From the NCBI RefSeq assembly GCF_001187435.1, contig NZ_LFXA01000004.1:655326-719325 (forward strand): a DNA stretch of 64,000 nt. Reading direction: 5' to 3'. The position numbers and the translations under genes were made by a program. Each line of letters starts with the position of its first letter. Position 1 is the stretch's first letter. Below, in pieces: positions 46,718 through 56,630 of this stretch. The notes beneath the pieces are model-generated. The model did no database searches and was not told where the DNA came from. It worked only from the letters and a program-made list of their open reading frames with translations. This DNA is from Streptomyces caatingaensis (GTDB lineage Bacteria > Actinomycetota > Actinomycetes > Streptomycetales > Streptomycetaceae).

Positions 46718-48820
46718 GTGCCTGCCGGAACAGTCCCTCGCCGAGCCGTTCAGGCTGCGGCGCTGCTCGCGATGCTGGTGTCGTTCGTACTCCAGCTCGT
46801 GGGCGCGCTCGCGCCGAACGCGCCGCTCTTGATCGCCAGCTCGGCGGCGGGCCTCGCCCTCGACCTCTATCTGCAGCACCGCGACCCCGGGCTGCTCGCC
46901 CTGCTCGGCAAGGTCCGGTTCGACGTCATGGTGCGGCAGCTGCTGCGCGACATGGTGATCATGCTCGGGCTGCTGCGCCTGCACGGTGACGGCTCGCTGC
47001 GCGACTACGCGCCGGTCTTCGTCGGCATCGTCCTCTTCTACGCGGCGCACCTCAGCTGCCAGGCCGTCGCCATCGTCGTCCGCCGCTCGCGCACGCTGCC
47101 GTTCGTCACGCGCAACATCGACACCACCGGGCTGCACCTGACCGCCGCGCCGCCGCGCCTGCTGGCCCGCCAGCACGGCCGCCGCCTGGTGCGCTTCGCG
47201 ATCCCCGCCTCGGCCGGCCTGCTGTTCACCGTCGGCAGCGGCAAGCCCGCCGGCGGCATGATCGGCGTCGGCGTCGCCCTGCTGCTGGCCCTCGCCGGCA
47301 CCCTCTACCTGTCGACCTGGCTGCGCCCGGCCAAGCGGGTCGCCACCGAGGAGCAGGCCATAGAGTGGCTGGAGCAGTGGCTGGCCTCCTACCGGCCCAC
47401 GGTCGGCATGTACTTCTCCGGCGGCACCAGCTCCGCGTACCAGGCGAACATGTGGCTCTCCACCCTCGCCGAGCTCGACGGCAACCCGCTGATCGTGCTG
47501 CGCGAGCGGTTCATGGTGAAGAAGATCGACGCCACGGACATCCCGATCATCTGCTTCCCCAAGGTCGTCCACCTGATGGCCCTGGAGAAGTCCACGCTGA
47601 AGCTGCTGCTGCACCCGGCGAACTCCGGCAAGACCTCGCAGGTCCTGCGCATGCCGTCGATCAAGCACGCCTTCATCAACCACGGCGAGAGCGACAAGCT
47701 CTCCAGCTGCAACCCGTACTCCAAGGCGTACGACGAGATCTGGGTCGCCGGCCCGGCCGCGCGCGAGCGCTACCAGCTCGCCGACATCGGCGTGGACGAC
47801 CGGGACGTCGTCGAGGTCGGCCGGCCGCAGCTGGCCCCGATCCAGCCGTACACCGGCGCGCCGACCCGCCCGTACACGACCGTCCTCTACGCCCCCACCT
47901 GGGAGGGCTGGGACGGCAACCCGGGCAACACCTCGGTCATGCTCGCCGGCGAGAACATCGTCCGCGAGCTGCTCGCCGACCCGGCCGTCCGGCTGCTGTA
48001 CAAGCCGCACCCGATGACCGGTTCCGTCGACCCGCGCGCGGGCGAGGCGAACCGGCGCATCAAGGAGATGATCCGCGAGGCGAACGAGCAGCGCGACGGC
48101 TACCGGCCCGGCCCGGAGGCCGCGGCCGAGATGGAGCGGCTGGCGGCCGAGCTCCAGGAGCTCACCGCGAAGAAGTTCCCGCCGAGCGTGGACGAGACCG
48201 AGCGCATGCTGCTCCAGACCGCCCCCGAGCCGGGGCGTGCCGCGGCGGTCGCCGCCACGCTGGCCGCCTGGGAGGCGGCCTACTGGGCCTCGCTGCCCGA
48301 GTGGGAGCACCAGATCGTCACCGGCAGCCGGCCGACGCTCTTCAGCTGCTTCAACCAGGCGGACGTGCTCATCAGCGACGTCTCCAGCGTCGTCTCCGAC
48401 TACCTGATCAGCGAGAAGCCGTACGCGGTGGCCAACACCAGCGGGATGTCCGAGGAGGAGTTCCGCGCCACCTTCCCGACGGTCACGGCCGCCACGATCC
48501 TGGAGCCGGACGCCGCCGGTGTGCCGGCGCTGCTCGCCGCGGTGCGCGACCCGCGCCTGGACCGGCTGGCCAAGGCCCGTGCCGAGCTGAAGGTCCAGCT
48601 CCTCGGCCCGTCCGACCCGCCGTCCCTCGTCCGCTTCAACCAGGCCGCGCTGGCGCTGGCCCGCAAGGCGGACGAGCGCGCGGCCCGGGTCGCGGCGCGG
48701 GCCGCCGCCTCGCCCCTCCCCGGCCAGCGGGAGGGCGTGGAGGCGCCGTCCACGGACGACGCCGCCTCCCCGGCCCCCGGGGAGCCGGGAGGCTGGTTCA
48801 CGCCCGCACAGGGGCGCTGA
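46718..48820 (+). CDS. Membrane-bound CDP-glycerol glycerophosphotransferase-like protein
   Basis: About 700 residues. Several N-terminal membrane helices (AVQAAALLAMLVSFVLQLVG, then YAPVFVGIVLFYAAHLSCQA and AIPASAGLLFTVGSG) precede a TagB/TagF-type domain: FINHGESDKLSSCNPYSKAY, TVLYAPTWEGWDGNPGNTSV, LLYKPHPMTGSVDPRAGEAN, FNQADVLISDVSSVVSDYLI. Such enzymes polymerise teichoic-acid-like polyol phosphates; the exact product is unknown. GTG 46718 has CAGGAG upstream; GTG 46643 is an alternative. It is divergent from proB and convergent with obg. The C-terminus is a low-complexity acidic tail. Confidence 0.85.
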   Translation: MPAGTVPRRAVQAAALLAMLVSFVLQLVGALAPNAPLLIASSAAGLALDLYLQHRDPGLLALLGKVRFDVMVRQLLRDMVIMLGLLRLHGDGSLRDYAPVFVGIVLFYAAHLSCQAVAIVVRRSRTLPFVTRNIDTTGLHLTAAPPRLLARQHGRRLVRFAIPASAGLLFTVGSGKPAGGMIGVGVALLLALAGTLYLSTWLRPAKRVATEEQAIEWLEQWLASYRPTVGMYFSGGTSSAYQANMWLSTLAELDGNPLIVLRERFMVKKIDATDIPIICFPKVVHLMALEKSTLKLLLHPANSGKTSQVLRMPSIKHAFINHGESDKLSSCNPYSKAYDEIWVAGPAARERYQLADIGVDDRDVVEVGRPQLAPIQPYTGAPTRPYTTVLYAPTWEGWDGNPGNTSVMLAGENIVRELLADPAVRLLYKPHPMTGSVDPRAGEANRRIKEMIREANEQRDGYRPGPEAAAEMERLAAELQELTAKKFPPSVDETERMLLQTAPEPGRAAAVAATLAAWEAAYWASLPEWEHQIVTGSRPTLFSCFNQADVLISDVSSVVSDYLISEKPYAVANTSGMSEEEFRATFPTVTAATILEPDAAGVPALLAAVRDPRLDRLAKARAELKVQLLGPSDPPSLVRFNQAALALARKADERAARVAARAAASPLPGQREGVEAPSTDDAASPAPGEPGGWFTPAQGR

Positions 48821-48832
48821 GCGCTTTTCGCG

Positions 48833-48874
48833 AAGGGGCGGGTGCGGGGCAGCAGACCCCCGCACCCGCCCCTT
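48833..48874. terminator. Bidirectional terminator between the glycerophosphotransferase-like gene and obg
   Basis: A perfect 17-bp stem, 48833-48849 with 48858-48874, loop CAGCAGAC. It lies 13 bases after the plus-strand stop and before the obg stop on the other strand. A second weaker GC hairpin follows near 48925-48962. Confidence 0.85.
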
Positions 48875-48977
48875 CACCTTTCGCCCGTCCCTCCGCCGGG
48901 ACGAGCGGCGGCGCCGGAACGACGAAGGGGCGGGGCGGGGGCAGAACGCCCCGCACCCGCCCCACCGGCGGCACCCG

Positions 48978-50417
48978 TCACGCGAAGGGGTCGAACCCCT
49001 CGTACGCCGTCTCCGCCTCGTCCCGCTCCGCCTGCTTGTCCCGGCGCCGCTGCGCCGCCGGGCGCGGCGCCTCGAAGCGGTGGTCCTCGCCGCGGCGGCC
49101 GAGCATCTCCGCACCGGCGGCCATCGACGGCTCCCAGTCGAAGACGACGGCGTTCTCCTCGGGGCCGATCGCGACGCCGTCGCCCGCGCGGGCACCGGCC
49201 TTCATCAGCTCCTCCTCGACACCGAGGCGGTTGAGGCGGTCGGCGAGGTAGCCCACGGCCTCGTCGTTGTTGAAGTCGGTCTGGCGGACCCAGCGTTCGG
49301 GCTTCTCGCCGCGCACGCGGTAGAGGCCGTCCTCCTCGCGGGTCACCGTGAAGCCCGCGTCGTCCACGGCCTTCGGCCGGATGACGATCCGCGTCGCCTC
49401 CTGCTTCGGCTTCGCCGCGCGCGCCTCGGCGACGATGCCGGCCAGGGCGAAGGACAGCTCCTTCAGCCCCTGCCGGGAGACCGCCGACACCTCGAAGACC
49501 CGCAGGCCGCGGGCCTCCAGGTCGGGGCGGATCATGTCGGCGAGGTCCTGGCCGTCGGGGATGTCGACCTTGTTGAGGACGACGATCCGCGGCCGGTTCT
49601 CCAGCCCGCCGTACTCCTTGAGCTCGGCCTCGATGACGTCGAGGTCGCTCAGCGGGTCGCGCTCCGACTCCAGCGTCGCCGTGTCCAGCACGTGCACCAG
49701 CACCGAGCAGCGCTCGACGTGCCGCAGGAACTCCAGGCCCAGGCCCTTGCCCTGGCTGGCGCCCGGGATCAGCCCCGGCACGTCGGCGATGGTGTAGACC
49801 GTCGAACCGGCCGTCACCACACCGAGGTTGGGGACGAGCGTGGTGAACGGGTAGTCGGCGATCTTCGGCTTCGCGGCGGACAGCACGGAGATCAGCGAGG
49901 ACTTGCCGGCGCTCGGGTAGCCGACGAGGGCCACGTCCGCGACGGTCTTGAGCTCCAGGACGATCTCCTGGACGTCGCCGGGCTCGCCGAGCAGCGCGAA
50001 GCCGGGCGCCTTGCGGCGGGCCGAGGCCAGCGCGGCGTTGCCGAGGCCGCCGCGGCCGCCCTGGGCTGCGACGTACGTGGTGCCCTGGCCGACCAGGTCG
50101 GCCAGCACGTTGCCGCGCTTGTCGAGGATGACGGTGCCGTCCGGGACGGGCAGGACGAGGTCCGTGCCGTCCTTGCCGGAGCGGTGGCCGCCCTCGCCGG
50201 GCTTGCCGTTGGTGGCCTTGCGGTGCGGGCTGTGGTGGTAGTCGAGGAGCGTGGTGACCGACTGGTCGACGACCAGGATCACATCGCCGCCGCGGCCTCC
50301 GTTGCCGCCGTCCGGGCCGCCCAGCGGCTTGAACTTCTCACGGTGCACGGAGGCGCAGCCATGGCCTCCGTTACCCGCGGCGACGTGCAGCTCGACGCGG
50401 TCCACGAAGGTGGTCAT
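48978..50417 (-). CDS. obg: GTPase Obg/CgtA
   Basis: A 479-residue essential ribosome-assembly and sporulation-timing GTPase. The N-terminal Gly-rich Obg domain opens [20 protein letters not shown] and continues [20 protein letters not shown]. The G domain has [51 protein letters not shown] and [11 protein letters not shown]. The actinobacterial C-terminal OCT domain ([20 protein letters not shown]) and a His/Glu tail follow. ATG 50417. A terminator separates it from rpmA upstream, so it may have its own promoter; direct repeats GTTACAAC lie in that gap. Confidence 0.96.
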   Translation of the reverse strand: MTTFVDRVELHVAAGNGGHGCASVHREKFKPLGGPDGGNGGRGGDVILVVDQSVTTLLDYHHSPHRKATNGKPGEGGHRSGKDGTDLVLPVPDGTVILDKRGNVLADLVGQGTTYVAAQGGRGGLGNAALASARRKAPGFALLGEPGDVQEIVLELKTVADVALVGYPSAGKSSLISVLSAAKPKIADYPFTTLVPNLGVVTAGSTVYTIADVPGLIPGASQGKGLGLEFLRHVERCSVLVHVLDTATLESERDPLSDLDVIEAELKEYGGLENRPRIVVLNKVDIPDGQDLADMIRPDLEARGLRVFEVSAVSRQGLKELSFALAGIVAEARAAKPKQEATRIVIRPKAVDDAGFTVTREEDGLYRVRGEKPERWVRQTDFNNDEAVGYLADRLNRLGVEEELMKAGARAGDGVAIGPEENAVVFDWEPSMAAGAEMLGRRGEDHRFEAPRPAAQRRRDKQAERDEAETAYEGFDPFA

Positions 50418-50479
50418 AGCGGTCTGCCTCCAGTGCCTGGTGCGTTGGGGATTGTCTTCGTTGTAACGGTTGTAACGCA

Positions 50480-50529
50480 GCGAGGGCGGACCCGCTTCCC
50501 CACACCGGGGAAGGGAGGTCCGCCCTCGC
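50480..50529 (-). terminator. Terminator between rpmA and obg
   Basis: GCGAGGGCGGACC (50480-50492) pairs with GGTCCGCCCTCGC (50517-50529), and CGCTTCCCC/CGGGGAAG extends the inner helix around ACAC. It lies 26 bases after the rpmA stop, so the ribosomal-protein transcript probably ends here. Confidence 0.8.
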
Positions 50530-50554
50530 GCTCTACCGCTCTACGGGGCCTGGA

Positions 50555-50809
50555 TCAGGCGACCGGAACGATGTTGACGACCTTGCGGCCGCGGTGGGTG
50601 CCGAACTGCACCGCACCGGCCTGCAGCGCGAACAGGGTGTCGTCGCCGCCGCGGCCGACACCGGCGCCCGGGTGGAAGTGGGTGCCGCGCTGGCGGACCA
50701 GGATCTCACCGGCGTTGACGGTCTGGCCGCCGAAGCGCTTCACGCCGAGCCGCTGAGCGTTGGAGTCGCGACCGTTCCGGGTGGACGATGCGCCCTTCTT
50801 GTGTGCCAT
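50555..50809 (-). CDS. rpmA: 50S ribosomal protein L27
   Basis: An 84-residue basic protein at the peptidyl-transferase centre. [40 protein letters not shown] and [20 protein letters not shown] match L27 closely. There is no cleavable N-terminal extension like that of Firmicutes. It lies 14 bases from rplU on the same transcript, with a terminator after the stop. Confidence 0.97.
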   Translation of the reverse strand: MAHKKGASSTRNGRDSNAQRLGVKRFGGQTVNAGEILVRQRGTHFHPGAGVGRGGDDTLFALQAGAVQFGTHRGRKVVNIVPVA

Positions 50810-50823
50810 CTCTCCTCAGTCCC

Positions 50824-51144
50824 TTACTTCGCAGCCGACGGGATGCCGGTGATCTTCAGCGCGGTGTACTGCTGGCGGTGACCGATCCGCTTGCGGTAGC
50901 CGGTCTTGTTCTTGTACTTCAGGATGTCGATCTTGGCACCCTTGTGGTGGTCCACGATCTCGGCCTGGACCTTGATGCCCGCCAGGACCCACGGGTCGCT
51001 GGTGACGGAGTCACCGTCGACGACGAGCAGCGTCGAGAGCTCGACCGCGTCGCCCACCTTGCCGTCGGAAATCTTGTCAACCTCGACGATGTCGCCGACA
51101 GCAACCTTGTGCTGGCGACCGCCGCTACGCACGACTGCGTACAC
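50824..51144 (-). CDS. rplU: 50S ribosomal protein L21
   Basis: A 106-residue 23S rRNA-binding protein. [20 protein letters not shown], then [40 protein letters not shown] and [20 protein letters not shown] are the classic L21 sequence. ATG 51144. A near-consensus promoter lies at 51294-51322, leaving about 140 bases of untranslated leader. rpmA follows in the same operon. Confidence 0.97.
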   Translation of the reverse strand: MYAVVRSGGRQHKVAVGDIVEVDKISDGKVGDAVELSTLLVVDGDSVTSDPWVLAGIKVQAEIVDHHKGAKIDILKYKNKTGYRKRIGHRQQYTALKITGIPSAAK

Positions 51145-51293
51145 GCGGATCTCACTCTCTCGCTAGTAATGGAACCTCTGATGCCAGCCGCTCGAACGGG
51201 TGAACCCGCGTTTCCGAGAGGACGAGCGGCCTCTCCCGGCGCACGCACCGGAAGGGATTTGCTCAGGGGCAGGCGTACAGACGCCGACTGGCA

Positions 51294-51322
51294 AGGTTAC
51301 GGGCCCTGCCGCAAGGGGTCAA
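51294..51322 (-). promoter_or_regulatory. Promoter of rplU-rpmA
   Basis: On the minus strand TTGACC (51322-51317), a 17-base spacer and TAACCT (51299-51294) form a near-consensus housekeeping promoter. The expected start near 51287 leaves a 140-base leader before rplU. Confidence 0.75.
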
Positions 51323-51466
51323 ACTGGGCGGGGTTGCGGGGCGGATCCCGGTGCGGGGCGGGCACCGGCCGGGACGGCCCCGGGAGGACGCAGGCGCGGA
51401 GCCCCGCGCTGCCGCGCGGAGGGCGGTGGGGGCCGGGGGCCGCCCCCGGGCCCCGGGAGACGGAGA

Positions 51467-51505
51467 AGGGGCGGGGCGGGGGCATGTGGCCCCCGCCCCG
51501 CCCCT
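51467..51505 (-). terminator. Terminator downstream of rne
   Basis: A perfect 17-bp GC stem (51467-51483 with 51489-51505) and loop ATGTG start 19 bases after the rne stop. The remaining 51145-51466 holds only the rplU promoter and leader. Confidence 0.85.
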
Positions 51506-51523
51506 ACAGACGGGCGGACCGGA

Positions 51524-54500
51524 CTACTCCTCCGTACCCGCCGCCGCGTCGGCAGCGGCGGCGGCCGCCTTCTTCGCGGCGGCGGCCGACGTCTTCTTGG
51601 CCGCCGTCTTCTTCGTGGCGGCCTTCTTCGCCGTCGTCGCCTTCTTGGCGGTCGTCGTCTTCTTCGCCGCCGTCTTCTTCGCGGTGGTGGTCTTCTTCGC
51701 CGTCGTCTTCTTGGCCGTGGCCTTCTTGGCGGCCGTCTTCCGGGGCGTCTTCTTGGCCGGAGCCGCCGCAGCGGCCTCCTCCGCGACCTCCGCGACCGCG
51801 GCGGCCTCTTCGGCCGCAGGGGCCTCGGCAACCTCGGCAGCCTCGACGGGCTCGGGAGCCTCCGAAGGAGCCTCCGCCGCCTCCGGCGCCGCGACCACGA
51901 CCACCGCCGCCTCGGCCTCCGCCGGCGATCCCGCCGGAGCGGACACCCTGCGGGTCACCCGACGCCGCGTGCGGGCCGGAGCCGCAGCGGCAGGCGCCTC
52001 GGCCTTGACCTCGGGCTCGGGCTCGGCCTGGCCAGGAGCCACGGCCTCGGCGGGAGCCTCGACGGGAGCCACCACCGGCTCCTCCACCGGTGCCGCCTCC
52101 ACAACGGCCTCCGGCTCCGACGGCTCGGACGGCTCCGACGGCACTGCGGCCTCGGCCGCCTTCGGCGCACCCGCCGGAGCGGACGCCTTCCGCGTGGCCC
52201 GGCGCCGCGTACGGCCACCACGGCCGCCCCGCGCCGCCGCCTCCGCCTCGGCGGGGCTGGAGAACCACTCCTCCTCGCCGCCGACGGCCGGCACCAGCTC
52301 CGCCTCGGCGACGGGCGCGGGCTCCAGCTCGGGAGCCGGCTCCGCGACGGGCTCGGCAACCGGCTCGGCGGCCGGTTCGACGACGGCCTCGGCCACAGCC
52401 TCCGCCTTCGCCGCGCCACCCCGCTTCTTGCCGCGCTTGCCGCCGCCCCCGCCGCCGCCGGACACCGACGGCTGGTCCATGTGGACGATGACGCCACGGC
52501 CGTTGCAGTGCACGCACTGCTCGGAGAACGACTCCAGCAGCCCCTGGCCCACCCGCTTGCGGGTCATCTGGACCAGACCCAGCGAGGTCACCTCGGCGAC
52601 CTGGTGCTTCGTACGGTCCCGGCCCAGGCACTCCAGCAGGCGCCGCAGCACCAGGTCCCGGTTGGACTCCAGCACCATGTCGATGAAGTCGATCACGATG
52701 ATGCCGCCGAGGTCGCGCAGCCGCAGCTGGCGCACGATCTCCTCGGCCGCCTCCAGGTTGTTCCTGGTGACCGTCTCCTCCAGGTTGCCGCCCTGGCCGG
52801 TGAACTTGCCGGTGTTGACGTCGATGACGACCATCGCCTCGGTCCGGTCGATGACGAGCGAACCGCCGCTCGGCAGCCAGACCTTGCGGTCCAGCGCCTT
52901 CATCAGCTGCTCGTCGATCCGGTACGTGGCGAAGACGTCGACGTCCGACGTCCACTTCTGCAGCCGGTCCGCGAGGTCCGGCGCGACGTGCGAGACGTAA
53001 CCGTGGATGGTCTCCCACGCGTCGTCACCCTGGACGATGACCTTGGAGAAGTCCTCGTTGAAGATGTCGCGCACCACGCGGACGGTCATGTCCGGCTCGC
53101 CGTAGAGCAGGCTCGGCGCGCTGGTGGAGATCATCTTGGACTTCTTCTGGATGTCCTCCCACTGCGCCTGCAGCCGCTCGACGTCACGGCGCAGCTCGTC
53201 CTCGCTCGCGCCCTCGGCGGCGGTACGCACGATGACGCCCGCGTCCTCGGGAACGATCTTCTTGAGGATCTGCTTCAGCCGCGCCCGCTCGGTGTCGGGC
53301 AGCTTGCGGCTGATGCCGGTCATCGAGCCCTCGGGCACGTACACCAGGTACCGACCGGGCAGCGAGACCTGGCTGGTCAGCCGGGCGCCCTTGTGCCCGA
53401 TCGGGTCCTTGGTGACCTGCACCAGCACGGACTGGCCGGACTTCAGCGCGGTCTCGATGCGGCGCGGGCCGTTGCCCATGCCGAGCGCGTCGAAGTTGAC
53501 CTCACCGGCGTAGAGCACCGCGTTGCGGCCCTTGCCGATGTCGACGAAGGCGGCCTCCATCGACGGCAGCACGTTCTGGACCTTGCCCAGGTACACGTTG
53601 CCGACGTAGCTGGTCGCCTGCTCCTTGTTGACGAAGTGCTCGACGAGGACGTTGTCCTCCAGCACGCCGATCTGCGTCCGGTCGCCGTTCTGGCGGACGA
53701 CCATCACGCGCTCGACGGCCTCGCGGCGCGCCAGGAACTCCGCCTCGGTGATGATCGGCACCCGGCGCCGGCCCTGCTCGCGGCCCTCGCGGCGGCGCTG
53801 CTTCTTCGCCTCCATGCGGGTCGAGCCCTTGATGGACTGCACCTCGTCGAAGCCGGTGCCGCGCTCGCGCGGCTCGCGGACCTTGACGACGGTGCGCTCC
53901 GGCTCGTCGGCGCCCGGCTCGGTGTCGAGGGCCTCGCCCGAACGACGGCGGCGACGGCGGCGACGGCGGCTGCCCGCGGTGGACGCGCCGGCCTCCTCGG
54001 CCTGCTCCTCCTCCGCCTCGGCGGGCTCCTCGGCGACGGCCTCGGGCTGCTCGCCCTCCGCCGGCTCCTCCTCGCCGGCCTCGAACTCGGCCTCCGCGGC
54101 CTCGCCCCGGCGCCGGCGACGGCCACCGCGGCGACGGCGGCGCGAGGGACGCTCGCCCTGCTCCTCGTCCCCGGCGGCCTCGACGTCGGCGGCCGGGACG
54201 GCCTCCGGCTCCTCGGCCTCCTCGACGACGGCGGCCTCGGCGGTGACGACCGGCTCGGCGGCGGCCGGGACGGGCTCGCCGCGACGGCGCCGACGACGGC
54301 GGCCGGCCGGCTGCTCCTCCTCGGCCCCCTCGGTGGTCCGCTCCTCGGCGGCGTAGGCGGCAGCGGCGGTCTCCGGCGTCTGGAACATCGGCTCGGTGAA
54401 CACCGGCGCCTGGAAGACGGCCGTCGGCGGACGCACCGCACGACGCCGCGTCCGCGCGGGCGCCTCCTCGGCGGCCGCGCCCGCGGGCCCGGCCTCGGCC

Positions 54501-55639
54501 GTCTCGGCCGCCTGGCGCTCGGCCTCCGCGCTCACGACGCGCCGCCGCGTACGACGGCCGCGCGGCGCCTCCGGCTCCTCCTCGGCAGCGGCCGCGGGCT
54601 CCTCGGCCGCGGGGGCGGCCGCCGTGCCGCCGGCGGCGCGGGTCGCCCGGCGGCGCGTACGCGCCGGCTTCACCGGCTCCTCGACGGCCTCGGCCGCGGG
54701 GGCGACCTCTTCGGCCTCTTCGGCTTCCTCGATCTCCTCGGCCTCTTCGGGCTCTTCGGGCTCCTCGGCCTCGGGCACCCGGGCCGGCTCGGCGACGGGC
54801 TCGGCCGGCGCACCGGCGGGCGCGGACGCCCGGCGGACGACACGGCGGCGAGCTCGCGCGGGAGCGGCGGGGGCCTGGACCTCTTCGGCGGCCTCGGCCT
54901 CTTCGGCCCCGGTCTCTTCGGCCCCGGTCACGGCGGCCGGCTCGGCGGCAGCCGCCTCGGGCGCGCCCACGGGCGCACCGGCACGACGGACCGCACGACG
55001 GCGCGGACGCGCCGGAGCAGCGGCCTCCGCCTCCTCGGCGGCAGCCTCGACGGGGGCCTCGGCCCCGGCCTGCGGGACGTCGGCGGTCGCGACCGGCTCG
55101 GGCGCGGTCACCGGCGCCGTCGCCTTGCGGACGGCACGCCGGCGCGTCCGCGCCGGGGTGGCGGCCGCCTCGGGGGCACCGGCCGGCTCGGCGGCCTCGG
55201 TCTCCACAGCCTCAACGGCCTCGGCGGTCGGCGTACCGACCTTGCGCACCGCACGGCGGCGCGGACGGGCGGGCGTGGCGGCAGCGGCGGCGGCCGGCTC
55301 GGCGGCCTCCTCCTCGCCGGCGGGCACAGCCACGGACTCGGCGGCCGCCTTCGGCGCGCCGGCGGGCGCGCTGGCGCGGCGGCGCGGGCGCACCGGGGCC
55401 GCGGCTCCGGCCGTCTCCGCGGCCGTGACGGCGGGGGCGCCCTGGACCGGCTCGGCGAGCTCCTCGTCGAGGGCGGCCGGGGCCTCGGTCCGCGGCGCGG
55501 TCACCGGCGGACCGGCCGGCCGCGAGGCGGCCCGGCGGCGGCGCCGCGGGGGCAGAGTGTCGCCGGGGCCGGTGTCTGCGTTGTTCCCGGTGGCGCCGAG
55601 CGCCTTCCCGGGCTCCATGGGTTCGGTGGATTCGGGCAT
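51524..55639 (-). CDS. rne: Ribonuclease E/G with long repetitive arms
   Basis: A 1371-residue endoribonuclease. The catalytic core (about 670-1045) has the S1 domain SYVGNVYLGKVQNVLPSMEA then AFVDIGKGRNAVLYAGEV, the RNase E strands KFTGQGGNLEETVTRNNLEA and GGIIVIDFIDMVLESNRDLV, and the zinc-link CVHCNGRG. Two long low-complexity arms flank it: residues 1-600 with repeated RPRRRAVRRAGAP-type units in Ala/Glu-rich spacers, and 1050-1371 with similar RRRATRKASAPAGAP units, then a Lys-rich tail (KKTTAKKTTTAKKTAAKK, about 1296-1360). These arms probably scaffold RNA-decay partners, as known for Streptomyces RNase ES. ATG 55639 has GGGAGAA upstream. Confidence 0.93.
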   Translation of the reverse strand: MPESTEPMEPGKALGATGNNADTGPGDTLPPRRRRRAASRPAGPPVTAPRTEAPAALDEELAEPVQGAPAVTAAETAGAAAPVRPRRRASAPAGAPKAAAESVAVPAGEEEAAEPAAAAAATPARPRRRAVRKVGTPTAEAVEAVETEAAEPAGAPEAAATPARTRRRAVRKATAPVTAPEPVATADVPQAGAEAPVEAAAEEAEAAAPARPRRRAVRRAGAPVGAPEAAAAEPAAVTGAEETGAEEAEAAEEVQAPAAPARARRRVVRRASAPAGAPAEPVAEPARVPEAEEPEEPEEAEEIEEAEEAEEVAPAAEAVEEPVKPARTRRRATRAAGGTAAAPAAEEPAAAAEEEPEAPRGRRTRRRVVSAEAERQAAETAEAGPAGAAAEEAPARTRRRAVRPPTAVFQAPVFTEPMFQTPETAAAAYAAEERTTEGAEEEQPAGRRRRRRRGEPVPAAAEPVVTAEAAVVEEAEEPEAVPAADVEAAGDEEQGERPSRRRRRGGRRRRRGEAAEAEFEAGEEEPAEGEQPEAVAEEPAEAEEEQAEEAGASTAGSRRRRRRRRRSGEALDTEPGADEPERTVVKVREPRERGTGFDEVQSIKGSTRMEAKKQRRREGREQGRRRVPIITEAEFLARREAVERVMVVRQNGDRTQIGVLEDNVLVEHFVNKEQATSYVGNVYLGKVQNVLPSMEAAFVDIGKGRNAVLYAGEVNFDALGMGNGPRRIETALKSGQSVLVQVTKDPIGHKGARLTSQVSLPGRYLVYVPEGSMTGISRKLPDTERARLKQILKKIVPEDAGVIVRTAAEGASEDELRRDVERLQAQWEDIQKKSKMISTSAPSLLYGEPDMTVRVVRDIFNEDFSKVIVQGDDAWETIHGYVSHVAPDLADRLQKWTSDVDVFATYRIDEQLMKALDRKVWLPSGGSLVIDRTEAMVVIDVNTGKFTGQGGNLEETVTRNNLEAAEEIVRQLRLRDLGGIIVIDFIDMVLESNRDLVLRRLLECLGRDRTKHQVAEVTSLGLVQMTRKRVGQGLLESFSEQCVHCNGRGVIVHMDQPSVSGGGGGGGKRGKKRGGAAKAEAVAEAVVEPAAEPVAEPVAEPAPELEPAPVAEAELVPAVGGEEEWFSSPAEAEAAARGGRGGRTRRRATRKASAPAGAPKAAEAAVPSEPSEPSEPEAVVEAAPVEEPVVAPVEAPAEAVAPGQAEPEPEVKAEAPAAAAPARTRRRVTRRVSAPAGSPAEAEAAVVVVAAPEAAEAPSEAPEPVEAAEVAEAPAAEEAAAVAEVAEEAAAAAPAKKTPRKTAAKKATAKKTTAKKTTTAKKTAAKKTTTAKKATTAKKAATKKTAAKKTSAAAAKKAAAAAADAAAGTEE

Positions 55640-55859
55640 GCGGGCGGTTCTCCCGTCACGCTCCCGGGCGCCGCGCCGAGTCCGGCCCGCCGGTCCGCGT
55701 GATGAGCGCGGTACCGCCGTCCGGGGCGCGGTCGCCGCACGGGAGCTGTCGTCTCACTCGCCGGGTCCGGTGGGTGGCACCGGCGAAAGTCTCCTGGTCA
55801 ATGCGCTTGCCGGCCCCGGGTGGCTCCCTGGTGCACCGGCCGCGCGGCGACGGTCGTCC

Positions 55860-56630
55860 TTACGATGGGCGACCCGGCGCCATCGCCGCGCCGGCGGTCG
55901 TTGATGAGGCGGCCGTGGCAGCGTCGCGATCGGGCGCGAGCGGATCGGTCACCGTACCGGTCTCTTCGTCGAGCGGCCCCTGCGCCAGCCTGGTCACCGC
56001 TGCGGGGACCGGCGGCGCCAGGTCGGCCGTGGCGCGGAGCCCGGACAGGACGTCGTCGGGTCGAACGGCAGGTGTCGCATGCCGAACAACCAGCCGCAGT
56101 ATCGCACAGGGTCCGTCACCCGGCCTATCGGCCGGAGCGGCGGCCACCTCGAGTCGGCACACGGCACCACGTGCGTCGAAGGTCCGCATCCCGCTCTTGG
56201 TGCGGCGCTCCACCTCCACGGTCCCGGCCGCGAGGAAGGCGGCCACGGCGCGTTCGGCGTCCGCCGGCTCCACTCCGTCGAGCCGCACCTCCCATACGGA
56301 GGCCTCCAGCCGCTCCGCGAACGAGGAGGTGTGCGCCTCGACCGCGTCGACGACGTCGAGCCCGGCGGGCAGCGACGCGTCGAGCAGCTCCCGCAGGCGC
56401 GCGGGGTCGCGTGCCTCCGCGAGCTGGATCTCCAGGTACTCGGCCTCACTGCCCGTGCCGGTGGGTGCGGCATTGGCGTACGACACCTTGGGGTGCGGGG
56501 TGAAGCCGGCCGAGTACGCCATCGGCACCTCGGACCGGCGCAGGGCCCGCTCGAAGGCGCGCTGGAAATCACGGTGGCTGGTGAACCGGAGGCGGCCGCG
56601 CTTGGTGTAGCGCAGTCGGATGCGCTGCAC
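55860..56630 (-). CDS. TIGR03936 family radical SAM-associated protein (DUF2344)
   Basis: About 256 residues. It opens QRIRLRYTKRGRLRFTSHRD, then FERALRRSEVPMAYSAGFTP, HPKVSYANAAPTGTGSEAEY, LEIQLAEARDPARLRELLDA and SLPAGLDVVDAVEAHTSSFA, the DUF2344 pattern. In other bacteria this domain is fused to the C-terminus of a radical SAM protein such as the next gene. GTG 56630 is given; the open frame extends 14 codons to a CTG at 56672 (LGKRQPEGPPPAPAV) preceded by GAAGGA, which may be the true start. It is coupled to the radical SAM gene upstream. Function is unknown. Confidence 0.85.
   Translation of the reverse strand: MQRIRLRYTKRGRLRFTSHRDFQRAFERALRRSEVPMAYSAGFTPHPKVSYANAAPTGTGSEAEYLEIQLAEARDPARLRELLDASLPAGLDVVDAVEAHTSSFAERLEASVWEVRLDGVEPADAERAVAAFLAAGTVEVERRTKSGMRTFDARGAVCRLEVAAAPADRPGDGPCAILRLVVRHATPAVRPDDVLSGLRATADLAPPVPAAVTRLAQGPLDEETGTVTDPLAPDRDAATAASSTTAGAAMAPGRPS

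Noticed and set aside
51540..51790. A histone H1-like gene encoded by the KKTAAKK repeats
   Set aside because: The repeats are in frame with, and form the C-terminal tail of, RNase E.
51200..55702. A 1500-residue plus-strand Gly/Arg/Leu-rich frame opposite rne
   Set aside because: Low-complexity shadow of the repetitive rne arms; no ribosome site or domain.
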